This document shows positions 1-10,329 of a stretch of DNA of 64,000 nt, piece by piece (positions within the stretch are counted from its first letter, which is position 1; each line of letters opens with the position of its first letter). The position numbers were made by a program, and so were the translations under genes. The stretch is from NCBI GenBank assembly GCA_905147135.1, contig LR990043.1, positions 4,375,057-4,439,056 of the forward strand, given 5' to 3'. The DNA comes from Blastobasis lacticolella. Lineage: Eukaryota; Arthropoda; Insecta; Lepidoptera; Blastobasidae. Below the pieces are notes generated by a model. The model saw only the letters and a list, made by a program, of their open reading frames with translations, was not told the origin of the DNA and did not search any database.

Positions 1-560
1 TGCGCACGGGACGTTTACTTTTGTCTATGTTTACAAGGAAATAAAACGAGCTGTACTATGTTAAATACGAAGAATATAAAAATAAAATCGTAAGTTCGTT
101 TTTCTTAAGAAAAACTTTCCAACCACGGTATATTTTACAGTTTTAAATTTCCAATTCATTCGTACGTAGAGGAAAACATACCTAAATAAAATACCACAAT
201 AACTTAATAATAGAGTTCTCCTTTGTCAAAACTTGTCTTAGTCTTAAAATATATTCTCAACAAATTTTGTTAGAAACCCCTAAAAACAAACACTAAAACA
301 CGACAAAGCCGTTACAACAACAAAAACATTCCTGCAAGCGGCAAAACGCCGGAATAACCTGAAACTATGCGTCCAACTAACAAATCAAACGGTGAAACAT
401 CAAACAAAGCCGCCTCCACCGCGATAAACTGACATAAAACCGCAACAAACCACATAAAAACAAACAACGACCTTCTAATGACAGTACGGAATCGTAATCA
501 AAACCGTAGGATTCTAACCTCAATCGATAGACGCCGGGTAACGAAATATCTGTATCTATG
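1..560. other. no feature recognised
   Basis: AT-rich unique-looking sequence with A-rich strings. No reading frame, repeat or RNA signature was found. Confidence 0.5.
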
Positions 561-714
561 ACGCGTGGACTTAAATCCTTTTGATTCTATGACGTATAGA
601 CAACTTACCGATATCCTGAAGATTGGTGACAATTCTCACTCGTTAACTGATACGGGTCACGTCACTCACGAGCGGCAGCCGAAGCGGCGTGCGTTTGAGC
701 CGAGGACCGAGTTC

Positions 715-805
715 GGACTAGAAGGCAGGGCGGGCGGGAGTCCTGAAGCCTGGAAGAGTTGTGGACAAGCCGGAGCCACCTGTGATGGCGCTGTAGATTA
801 GATAT
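715..805 (+). repeat. dispersed repeat pair member 1
   Basis: GGCGGGCGGGAGTCCTGAAG CCTGG ... GGACAAGCCGGAGCCACC matches 1671-1735 (GGCGGGCGGGAGTCCCGAAG). Unclassified. Confidence 0.4.
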
Positions 806-904
806 ATCTCTGAAGAAAGAAAAGTTCCGTGTAATTAGGCTTTAATTATGTACTTTCTATAAAAATAGATCCGAATATCATGAAAGTGATCCTTTTCGGA
901 AAAT

Positions 905-1075
905 TTTTATACATAGTATAAAACAAAGTCGCTTCCCGCGGTCTAGATCTTTTAAACTATGCAACGGATTTTATTGCGGTTTTCAACAATAGATAGACTG
1001 ATTCAAAATGAAGGTTTATAAGCAATAAAAAAGGGGAGGTAGGGGTAAAGTAGGTGAATGCAAACGAATTCGCGC
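905..1075 (+). mobile_element. repeat family F copy
   Basis: ACAAAGTCGCTTCCCGCGGT, TATGCAACGGATTTTATTGC, CAATAGATAGACTGATTC and AAATGAAGGTTTATAAGC. This non-coding interspersed family is common in moth genomes as far as I recall; class not decided. Confidence 0.5.
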
Positions 1076-1286
1076 TGGGTCCACAGTGTGTATGTAATAA
1101 GATTATTTTTTTCGTAACTAATTCGTTGTAATCGGGCTAAGTTTGTATCTGGATTAATACATGGGTTATAATTCTACATAATTTCTTCGGAAACATGCAA
1201 GCCATGCCTACCCCTGCCATTATCTATTACATGACCTCATACTGGCTCCTGGCTATTACCTACTTTATCTTTATAGATAAAATCTC

Positions 1287-1590
1287 GCTCCGGCCATGTA
1301 CCATTGACTGTTTTCTGAGTGATGTACATTAGTTGAATACAAACCGATGCTCTTACGGTGAGGGAAAACATCGTGATGAAACCTGCACATTCAGGAGACT
1401 GGATGTGTAACCATAATCCAATCTGGTCAGGTTCCCCTGGTAGCAGGGTTATGGAGGTCAGATGGCAGTCGCTCCACTGTAATTACCTGACCTGCCGAAT
1501 CCTGGATCATGGTCAAGGCGGACCCCGGGCCCTCGTGCGCGAGAGCACAACCGGGTCATTAACGCCAAGATGATGATTATTATATATCTC
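1287..1590 (+). mobile_element. SINE-A, 5'-truncated, perfect target duplication
   Basis: Begins just before CCATGTACCATTGACTG, so the tRNA-like head is missing. It ends AACGCCAAGATGATGATTAT. Flanked by a perfect 13-bp duplication TAGATAAAATCTC (1274-1286 and 1591-1603), so the head was lost at insertion, not later. Confidence 0.85.
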
Positions 1591-1664
1591 TAGATAAAAT
1601 CTCTAACTATCGAAAACACATCAGCTGTTCAGTCACAAAAGTATCTCAAGCGTCTCCTAGTTAG

Positions 1665-1745
1665 ACAGTCGGCGGGCGGGAGTCCCGAAGCCTGTAAAGG
1701 CGGTGGATGAGCCATAACCACCGGTGACAAGGGACCTCGTAATGC
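1665..1745 (+). repeat. dispersed repeat pair member 2
   Basis: GTCGGCGGGCGGGAGTCCCG, AAGCCTGTAAAGGCGGTGGA, CCACCGGTGACAAGGGACC. Partner of 715-805. Confidence 0.4.
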
Positions 1746-2344
1746 AAAGATATGGATTGAGAAAGTGATTGCAATGGGCGGAGAAGATTTGATACTGTGT
1801 TTTTGGTATGCGCCTGGTTTTGGTAATGGTTGGTATTTGTTTTGGTTTGGTTTGTGACTGGAGTGTCTGAAGGTCGTGACCACGCTGAAGCATTTTTTCG
1901 TGGACTATTCGGCGCCATTTTGTCTAGTCCTCGGCAATGTGGATAGCACTGGCTGGGGACTGGAGTGTACCTACCTATATATGTATAGTAATTTGTTTTG
2001 TCACCATCTCCATATACAATCCCAGTGCTGGCCTATACAAGCCCACTGCTGGACATGGGTCTCCTTCAATGAACGCTAATGAACCCTGTCCTCGGCTTGC
2101 TATTCTACCTGCAGATTTCCACAAACCATATTATCTGGACTCAAGCCAACCTCACCTGCACATGGTCCCCCTGCCGACAGATGGACGAGGCTCTGCCGAA
2201 TAAGCTTTTCCCTAACAGGTTGTGCAGATCAGATTACAGTACTCGCATATAAATAACCAAAACACTGTAACAAGATTCTAGTAGGAAGCCACTTTCAGTA
2301 AATCTGAAAAGGCATATTTATAATTTTTTATACTCCGCAGTGAC

Positions 2345-2720
2345 AATTAATGAACAGACAGCCCACCTGATGGGAAGCGGTAACTGTTGCTTTTAGGTTG
2401 CAGGCAACACAAATGCAGAACCGTAAGTGCGTTGACACTGAGAAGACTAAGATGGTGTGATGGCGTCATGCCTGTAATACCGTAAGCTCAACCTCTTTGA
2501 TAATGACTTTGTTATGGTAAAGGGCGTTTGCTTAATAACAGGCGTATCACTTTCATGTTTGTTTGATGCTACTCGGTGTCGAACGAGCAGGTAGTCCACC
2601 TGATTTAAAGCGGTAACTATCGCCCATAATATCTACGTATCTACGGTCCACTTCCTAGGTATCATGGAACAAAATGTAGAAGACAAGTGCGTTGTCACTG
2701 TGAGGACTAAATGCCTATAA
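2345..2720 (-). mobile_element. two diverged copies of repeat family I
   Basis: ACAGACAGCCCACCTGATGG with AAGCGGTAACTG (2355-2385) and ACGAGCAGGTAGTCCACCTG with AAAGCGGTAACTATCGCCC (2582-2620). Each is followed by an AAGTGCGTTG-C-ACTG block. Reverse complement of 32760-32930. Confidence 0.45.
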
Positions 2721-2729
2721 TTGTGCCGG

Positions 2730-3775
2730 GTGTACCTTATCAAGTCGATTCGTTTGGTTTACCAAAACCCTTAATATTTCTAACTATACTAAACAATAAC
2801 TAATTTCCAACCAAATCGAAAGACATTCGGATCACTTTGACAAGTTCCGAAGGAACCCTCTTAAAGGCCTACTTTGTTTGATGAAAACAGTAAGTAAGCG
2901 TCTCGCTATGAATAATCGATTTGGGAAACTATTTTCAATATATCTCCAATACATCTAAAGTGGAATTCAATTTTGACACCACATATGATGTCGTGCCGCA
3001 CGAATACATCAGCTCTCTCCCTCTCACAAACATGGTTACAGCCTATACTTTCAAGATCGCTTGTCTCGCGCGCCCCACTAGAATTACCTTGTTGTACATT
3101 TACAAAGGCAATTTCTGAATCACTTGGCTTTGCTTTGACGACCGTAAAGGGTAAGTAAGTTTTTATCTGCGTTTTTATTACTCAATTCATGCGATTGTTA
3201 CGTTTGTGAGTTGCAGAGTAGAGAAATGCGTGTCGAGTTAGTGTCAGTTCGCAACTGTGTAACGGTGGAAGAAAATGCAATACGAATAGCCAAGTCAGGT
3301 AAGTATGAAAAGAGTAATTAGAGCCATCAAGCAGTTCAGTATCTCCTACAAGTTTAAATGCAAATATTAGTTATTGCTATGGGCGACTGTTGTCATTTTT
3401 CATTAAGAAAGCTAACGGTCGGTTTCAATACTACAGCACGAAACGTTAACGGTAAAATACCAGCCATTCATAAATTAATAATTAAAGCTATGTTAGTATA
3501 TTATCTGAACTTCGTTTGTTGAATATTCGTAAGTTATTTGAATCAAGAATTTAGTATTTTCTATATAAATTTACCCGCAGTGTGTCCTTTATACTTTTGA
3601 TATGTCTAGGACGTGGAGAAGCTGATGAAAACCATGGGAAAAGTGGAAGAAAAAGAGTAGGAAACCGGACCATGGCAGAAACCGGGATTAACCGTTCGAG
3701 TGATGATTTTGCCTTAAATTTGATTTTGTTGGTGTTACTTTAAGTTTTTAATATTTATCTCAATGATTGGCATAT
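2730..3775. other. no feature recognised
   Basis: Short frames only. No repeat partner was found in this window. Confidence 0.45.
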
Positions 3776-3779
3776 AGTT

Positions 3780-4010
3780 CGCAGGACGGCTGGCCGGTGG
3801 AACAATAAAATTCACACAATATTCAGTGACGTCATTCTACAGGATTGGATCAAGATGGCGGCACTCAATTGGAGATCGTCGGTACAGCCCCTGGTAAAGA
3901 TAGCAGGTATCAACTGGATGCCGAAGGAGTAAGAGCTGCTTTTATGGAGATCTCTAAGTGATGCCTATGCCCAGCAGTGGGCGTCTTCCGGCTGATATGA
4001 TGATGATGAA
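3780..4010 (+). mobile_element. LINE-C 3' end with (GAT)n tail
   Basis: Translates in pieces to the lepidopteran endonuclease-reverse transcriptase C-terminus (RWTDD-V-AG-W...WRSL-A-xQQW). Ends CCCAGCAGTGGGCGTCTTCC, GGCTGATATGATGATGATG. The 3' GAT repeats are typical of this family. Confidence 0.6.
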
Positions 4011-4379
4011 AGCCATTACTTGATCGAGAAATCAAGGCATACATTTGTCAATCCATGTCGCACGAACTATAGTTCGTTGTCTCCTACGCTTACATATTCC
4101 ACGAACTCTACGAAGTGCTACGAACTCCGCCGTATTTTACGAACTCTGCCGCATTTCCCTAGTCTGTAGCGACCACCGTCAGACCGGCGCGGTTTAGATG
4201 CTATCGCATCACGCGACCATGTAATAAAAATTGATGAATGATCACAATTACACCGCCTGTTTTTCATGATGACCTAATACTCGTGAGGGGTGCAAGATGT
4301 TTTCGCACAAAGTACGTACTTGTATAGTGACGATTTAGCTTGTCTATGCAACCGTATGACGCGAATCCTATCAAGCTCG

Positions 4380-4575
4380 TAAAATTCGGATGTGGAATGA
4401 ACTTCCAGCCACAGTGTTTCCTTTGGACTATGACATGGGATCGTTCAAGAGGTCCCTTAAGAGGCGGGCAACGCATTGGTGGCTCCCCTGGTGTTGCTGA
4501 TGTCCATAGGCGCCGGTGACCACTGTCCATTAGGTGGCCCGCATGCCTGTTTGTCTGAAGGATAACATTAAAAAA
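4380..4575 (+). mobile_element. LINE-A 3' end
   Basis: Close copy of 6590-6795: GTGGAATGAACTTCCAGCC through GGTGACCACTGTCCATTAGG and a poly-A run. It has an internal ~18-bp deletion relative to the fullest copy (after TCAAGAGG). Confidence 0.65.
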
Positions 4576-4639
4576 AAACTTTCCCATTCTATCCTACTGA
4601 TATTATAAATGCGAAAGTTTGTAAGGATGTTTTAGGCGA

Positions 4640-4785
4640 CTGAATGTGTAACCATGATCCAATCAGGTGAGGCCCCCTTATAGGTTCAGTCGCTTCACGG
4701 CAACGGCTTCACGGCACGGCAATGGCGGACCCTGGGCCCTCATGCGCGAGAGCCCAATTGGCGAGACTGTTACGCCAAGATGATT
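4640..4785 (+). mobile_element. SINE-A fragment
   Basis: Contains CGACTGAATGTGTAACCATG and ends GTTACGCCAAGATG. The middle is rearranged (duplicated CTTCACGGCA). Confidence 0.55.
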
Positions 4786-5297
4786 TTAAACTATCTAATA
4801 TCATAGGACAATATCTATAGTGTTTGCGATCGGCGTTGCAATCTAGCGGCTGGCGACGCAACAGTGTCCCAGGGGCATAGTTTCGTTGCAAAACCGGTTT
4901 AACACGTTCTACAATATGCAATGACACCACTTGTATTTATGACTAGAAAGCAGTGTGTGTATACGTACGCCTGAATCGTTAAAATCGGGAAGTTAGTAGT
5001 GTAAGGGAGTGAGGAAGGCCCCTTAAATAATATTTGTACACCCCAGTATTTCAGAGGTAAACAGGGGATAGAGGCAGAGACTATTGAGTGCCCCAAGCTA
5101 CGATCGTAATACACCTGTTTACCTCTCCCTTATCAAATCAAATCAAATACGTTTAAAAATACGAAATCACAAATATTTATAAACGTCATACAATACCTAA
5201 ATAAACAACAAAAATAAATGCTAGGCGTAAGTGTACCAAATTTCAGCTCAATTGAACGCCGGGAAGTGGGTCAAATTAGGCTTGCAAGCTTTGCTCC

Positions 5298-5547
5298 GAC
5301 ATACAAACATTGCAAGTGAAATAAAAGCTTGTAAACATGTGTTACGTTGTGTTGTCAACACTGCCACTGGGTTGTACACTGGTTGTACGCACCACGTCTA
5401 TCTATATCTTTAAACACTACAAACCGACATACAAACATTACAAGTAAAATAAAAGCTTGTAAAATTTTTTACGTCATGTTTTCTACACTGCCACTGGGTT
5501 GTACACTGGTTGTACTCACCCCATCTATCTATATCTTTAAACACTAC
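5298..5547 (+). repeat. tandem duplication, 128-bp period
   Basis: Units start GACATACAAACATT at 5298 and 5426 and end ATATCTTTAAACACTAC. They share TAAAAGCTTGTAAA, CTGCCACTGGGTTGTACACT and GGTTGTAC. The 60- and 94-aa frames here are products of the duplication, not genes. Confidence 0.88.
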
Positions 5548-5939
5548 CGTTACCTCTCCTATCCCTACATCAGTATACATTATATGTATATATGGATGGC
5601 CAGTGCGATACCAGTATATGGCAAGGGGTAGATGGAGCCTTGGTCCCTACAGAGTAGTAATACACGGAAACTGGATTAAGCCGCTTAGTAGGTAAGCGTG
5701 TAGCGTTTGGTTCGAATTTTAACGTGTTATTTTGTGCAATACTGTTACCTACCTACCTGTTAGTGTACCTATACTTAGTAGGTATGCCTTATTATAAAGT
5801 AATTGATAAGTAGATGAAATGTGAAATTATATGGAATCCATTCACGATACACGGTAGCGCCTCTTACGCGGTTTTTGTTGTCACATCTGGTGGCAAAAAT
5901 TTGTTCGTTCTTACCACTTCATATCGATTTATTTATTTA

Positions 5940-6240
5940 TTTAATATGACTAGATTATAATGATCAGTGTGTTTCCTGATAATTATAATCTAGTCGCCTT
6001 CAAGTTTCTTGACCGCCACCTTACCTGGTGGTAAGTGACGATGCGGCCGATGATAGAGCATGCCTATTGACTCTGGCCTTGAAGGCGTCTAGATTATAAT
6101 GATCAGGGAACATACTCGCGGGTAATGCGTTCCATTCCTTGGCCGTACGCATAATAAAGCTTGAACTAAAGCAGCTCGTGCGGATAGCTGGAAGATCCAC
6201 TGCATAAGGATGAAGCGCTCACCTGGATCGCGTTTCCCGA
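5940..6240 (+). mobile_element. repeat family J with internal palindrome
   Basis: GACTAGATTATAATGATCAG (5948-5967) faces CTGATAATTATAATCTAGTC (5976-5995), a near-perfect 20-bp inverted repeat. A third copy of TAGATTATAATGATCAG is at 6090-6106, leading into GGAACATACTCGCGGGTAAT and GCTCGTGCGGATAGCTGGAA. The latter part recurs inverted at 25420-25560. Confidence 0.5.
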
Positions 6241-6399
6241 TAGCGGAAAGGGGCCGTATCCTACCTACTCGTAGGATACGTAAGCTCTTTTAGCCGTTTG
6301 GTGTTATTATATTTGAGAAAAAAATCACATCAAAAAGGAACCACTAAAACTCCAAAGAGCAGCTAACTTAAAAAATCATCATTGCCCAAGCGCTTATCC

Positions 6400-6560
6400 C
6401 CGTTTCTGCCAGGGTCCGCTTTCCTACCCATTCTTCTCCATTTACCCGGACTTCGGCATTCTCGCGACGTAAGCCTTTGGCTCTTGCATCCGACTCAGCA
6501 ATGTCAATCCGTCGCTTTTTGGGCCACCCACGGCTTCTTTTTCCTAAATTCTGGCAGAAT
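6400..6560 (-). pseudogene. LINE fragment with RGWPKKRRID motif
   Basis: The minus-strand translation contains RSRGWPKKRRIDIAESDA, like the GRPKKRWMD block near the C-terminus of several lepidopteran LINE polyproteins. A related copy lies at 19080-19200. It abuts another LINE end at 6550. Confidence 0.45.
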
Positions 6561-6800
6561 TCCTGGCGCTTATGTAACACGTACACGTACGATTCGGATG
6601 TGGAATGAGCTCCCAGCCACAGTGTTTCCTTTGGACTATGACATGGGATCGTTCAAGAGGTATATTAGAGGTAATTTCAGAGGCGGGCAACGCATTAGTG
6701 ACTCCCCTGGTGTTGCTGATGTCCATAGGCGGCGGTGACCACTTTCCATCAGGTGGCCCGCTTGCCTGTTTGTCTGCCGTATAAAATAAAATAAAAAAAA
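6550..6800 (+). mobile_element. LINE-A 3' end (ORF2 C-terminus plus tail)
   Basis: Encodes RMWNELPATVFPLDYDMG followed by SFKR..., then GVADVHRRR and a stop at 6738, the typical last residues of a CR1/Jockey-like LINE polyprotein (WNxLP...FK). The 3' end is the 'TCAGGTGGCCCGCTTGCCTG' region and an A-rich tail (to ~6800). This is the fullest of four copies here. Confidence 0.65.
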
Positions 6801-6828
6801 CGTGACAGCTGAGGCGCGCTTTCTCGAC

Positions 6829-7140
6829 CTAATCCGCACGTCTAATTATACTCTTGTTTATAAGTCCCTTGAAGTTCGACAAGGATTTTAGGGTCACAGA
6901 TGACAGCCGTGTGCTCCCGCCATTTGGCCCAAGCTGCAGAAGTTCAGGTCTTGACATCTGGGCCGATATCGCTGAACTCGTGCAGCACGGATCCGAGGTA
7001 TATGAGTTTATGAACTCTATATACTCTCCTTTACCATCAAACCCCCATTTTCTAGTACTTCCTATTCTATTCCCAAGATCCTGCCTAAGCTTGCTCAGCA
7101 GTACGATGTCATCAGTGTATTTCAAAAGCCAAGGTGCTCC
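6829..7140 (-). pseudogene. degraded LINE reverse transcriptase (DD-motif region)
   Basis: The minus strand reads KYTDDIVLLSKLRQDLG, matching the (Y/F)xDDIVLL-x-eLq catalytic region of RTE/R1-like LINE reverse transcriptases. About 100 nt further, in another frame, it reads YLGSVLHEFSDIGPDV, resembling the YLGS-x-I block that follows. The frame change shows the copy is dead. Clade is uncertain. Confidence 0.6.
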
Positions 7141-7144
7141 TTAT

Positions 7145-7835
7145 TAACTTAAACCTAAATATCGAACTCAAATAAACCTTATTAGATCAAGGTATGTATA
7201 GATGGCTAGAGGCACTGCCCGCACTGACGCAGTCGCCAAGCGACCCGCGCCGCCGGGACCTACATACGGCGGGCGTAGCAGTCAGACACGCAAGCCAATG
7301 CGCAATGGCCTCACACATTACTTATTGTTTATTGTTATTATAATTTTGTGTGTTTTATGTATTATGTCTATGGGCCTGTGTAGCCTGTTATAAATAATGA
7401 AAAATTAAATTACAAAATGAAGACAAACAAACGTAGCAAACCGCTACGCTGCCCAAGCGCTACGACAGAGGCTACGAGGCCTACGAGCTACGATGTTGCA
7501 ATTTTCATCGTGGCTCGCAGAGGGCGCCACATTGAGTGACTGCATGCAACATCGGAGGCTTCGAAGGAACTAGCTAATAGCTGGCTGTTTGCGAAGAGCG
7601 ACAAAGCGTCCGCCAGCCCTAATGAAGGCGCAAGCGAAAGGATTTGTGGAAGCAAATAAATATGATATGATTTATCAATTGTTTTAGGAAAAGAAGCAAA
7701 CTTTTTCAAAAAAATGAGAATAAAAAATTTTCGATGATGTGATTTCGTTCTCATTTTTATGTAATCGCAAAAATATTGATAAATCATTTTATTTCAATAC
7801 TGAACAACGGCGTTGCATGAATCTCTATTGCTTCG
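7145..7835. other. unassigned spacer
   Basis: Contains AAATAAACCTTATTAGATCA AGGT (~7168), which recurs at ~8745 as AAATAAACTTTATTAGATCG AGGT. This suggests a small dispersed repeat; nothing else is assigned. Confidence 0.4.
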
Positions 7836-7837
7836 AT

Positions 7838-7900
7838 GATTTATTATTATTATTTATTATACACTAGCAGCTGCAAGCTGATGCGTGTATATCATAATAT
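7838..7900 (-). mobile_element. 3' UTR and (AAT)n tail of the CR1/L2-like LINE
   Basis: The short untranslated region after the RT stop ends in AATAATAATAATAAATC on the minus strand, marking the LINE 3' terminus near 7838. Confidence 0.7.
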
Positions 7901-8490
7901 TTAGTTCTTGTAATGTCTATCTAGTCTATTTTTAAAACAGTTCACCAATGGAGCACTGATCACTGATTCCGGCAATTCATTCCATGTACTGACAACCCTA
8001 TTTGGCAAAAAGTTGTGTCTGGGGTTACTGGTTCCCTGTGATCTTGACAATTTCAGTGTATGGCCTCTGAGGTTTTTGTTATTATTTAAGTTGTAGATGG
8101 TTTCTAGTCCCTTCACATCATAATGTCCATATAGTATCTTATATGTTTCTATCAGATCACCACGTTGTCTACGTCTTTCCAGTGTTAATAGTCCAAGTTC
8201 CTGTAAGCGTTCCTCGTAGCTTTTACTTCCAATCCCTACTACCATTTTTGTAGCTCTTCTCTGTACTCGCTCCAACAGGCTGATGTCTTTTTTCAAATAT
8301 GGGTTCCATACAAGAAAGCAGTATTCCAGTATTGGTCTGGTATATGTTTAATACAGTTTCAAAAATAAGTCTTTGCTAATTATTAAGAAGGCTTTACGAA
8401 TGCAGTATAGTAATGAATTTGCCCTTTTAGTTATACCAATAATATGTTCCTCCCATTTTAAATTTTCAGTTACAGTTACTCCCAAATCTC
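7901..8490 (-). pseudogene. CR1/L2-like LINE reverse transcriptase C-terminus, one stop codon
   Basis: Read from about 8490 downwards, the frame gives RDLGVTVTENLKWEEHI, then IRKAF...LKLY, then RPILEYC and VWNPYLKKDISLLERVQRRA. These are the thumb and C-terminal blocks of CR1/L2-type non-LTR reverse transcriptases (LYKTYxRPILEY, LERVQRRATK, RRxRGDLIETYKILxG). At 8350-8348 the Lys of LYKTY is replaced by TAA; otherwise the frame is intact for about 195 codons to its natural stop at 7901. The piece lacks everything upstream of the palm domain, as expected of a 5'-truncated LINE insertion. It is followed by an (AAT)n tail near 7838-7862, typical of these clades. The single disabling change implies modest age. 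Confidence 0.85.
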
Positions 8491-9177
8491 TTTGCGAGAA
8501 TTATATTGGTTTCGTAATATGTGAATAATGACGAAAAATAATTTAAAGAATGGCGATTCGGCGATGAACCGAAGACGCCACCACAGGAGGTCGGTATTTT
8601 TAGCACGGACAAATTTATACCTTCTCGTATTAAACTCAAATCTATGTAAACCGTTTAATGTTAATATTTTCAAGAGACTATTTTACTCAATTCAAAGGAG
8701 AGCAATGAAAACAATCAAAGAGCAGCTTACACAAATATCTAACTTAAATAAACTTTATTAGATCGAGGTGGGCAAAAACTGGAGTATTTGGGCGGTACAC
8801 GGCCCGCATTTACCGAATTTATTACTTTCCTAGTATAGCGTGGGCGGTAAGCCGTGTTTTTAATTTAATGCTACAAGATGGGTTAAAAGACGCCGAGGGA
8901 AGCGTCAGGCTAACTAAAACAAAATACACTTTTTTCACAAGCCACTCAGTTTTGCCGCTGCAGGTCCTCATAAAATGGGCTACTTTGCATAGTGAAAAGC
9001 AAAATTTATATTTACTTAAATGGCTCTTCCCCACTCTACGACAAAAAGGTGGATATTCCTTTTTATACTTACATTGCATTGCATATAACGAATGGCTGTA
9101 TAGGTAATATTTTAAAGTTGAGGTCGATAAATATTTGTTGTCGCCTGTCTGTCTAGCCAAAATGTAATTGAGCATAA

Positions 9178-9402
9178 CTAAATATGCTTGGACAAATCAC
9201 ACAGCACCATCTAGCCCCAAAATAAGCAAACCATGTGTTATGAGTGCTATGGATAACTGATAAACTACTTATTAAGATAACATATAACACCCAGACCCGT
9301 AACAGAAATTAAAATTCGTCATTTCAATTTCTGCTCGGCCGGGAGTCGAACCTGGGTGGGTGGTAGACCAGCATGACCAACTGAATCACTCAGGTCGTCA
9401 AA
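9178..9402 (-). mobile_element. SINE-B copy
   Basis: Reverse orientation of a second tRNA-derived family. Starts TATGCTTGGACAAATCACAC, has ACAGAAATTAAAATTCGTCA and ends in a tRNA-like head GGCCGGGAGTCGAACCTGGG ... CCAACTGAATCACTCAGG. Confidence 0.75.
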
Positions 9403-9404
9403 TA

Positions 9405-10100
9405 CATACTCGTACAGGGAAAAAGTTTTGTATAGAATTTAAAACTGAGCGAAGGTAGACTTAAAATAAGACAAAGTAATAATTCAGCACAGAACAAGAA
9501 AGTACAGTTTACAGCGGCATCGTCTTACACAAAAGTAGGGTTCCGTCTCGACTCGACGCGTTAAAGAACTTCCGCTTCCTGCAATGAGGCTTTCACTTAG
9601 AGTCCAAATTGAACAGATGAGCCATTGAGATCGCTATTGAAACAAAAAATTAATACGATTTTCTAATTAATATGAAAATGAAAGGATTTTTCTACACTTC
9701 ACACGATAAATCACTTATTGTAGTGATTTAGTGCATAAGCGATTTACAAAGTGAAAACATTTATAGTATTGTGTATTTATGTATTTACACAAATAAAATT
9801 TAATTATTTATTGCCTTGTGGCACTTTCGTCCGTGCATCAGTTAGGGGGCCCACTGAAAACCAGAGTCACGGTGACTGTCGGGCAATAGTGTGGCCACAT
9901 TGCATTCTCCACATGGTACAGGTAACGAGATTAGAGTATTTTTTTCCGTAGATTTATGACTTTGAATTTTTTATGTCTCTTTTTTCAATGAATATTTTTG
10001 AATGTTATGCCGTATGTCTGAGTGGAATAAAAGTGTTTTACTTTAAATTTATAGAGTATTCAAAGTGAGCAGGAATCTGATTACGTTTACTATATTTATT
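9405..10100. other. no feature recognised
   Basis: AT-rich, no supported frame or repeat. Confidence 0.4.
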
Positions 10101-10103
10101 CAT

Positions 10104-10325
10104 CACAGCCCGTAACAGTCCACTGCAGGACTTAGGGCCTCTCCCACGTAAGGGGAGGTTATTGCCATAATCTCCACGCTTGGCAGGCGTGTTGGAGATC
10201 GCAGTGTTTAAATATAACAATGGAAAATGCTGCTGCCCATTTTCCAGACTACGGAGACTCTTGATCTTTTGCCTCGAAAACATTAGTCGCCTTGTACGAC
10301 ACCCATGAGTGTAAGGGGGGCTATA
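10104..10325 (-). mobile_element. repeat family C copy
   Basis: CAGCCCGTAACAGTCCACTG through GTCGCCTTGTACGACACCCA, reverse complement of 48495-48695. Confidence 0.6.
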
Positions 10326-10329
10326 TTTA

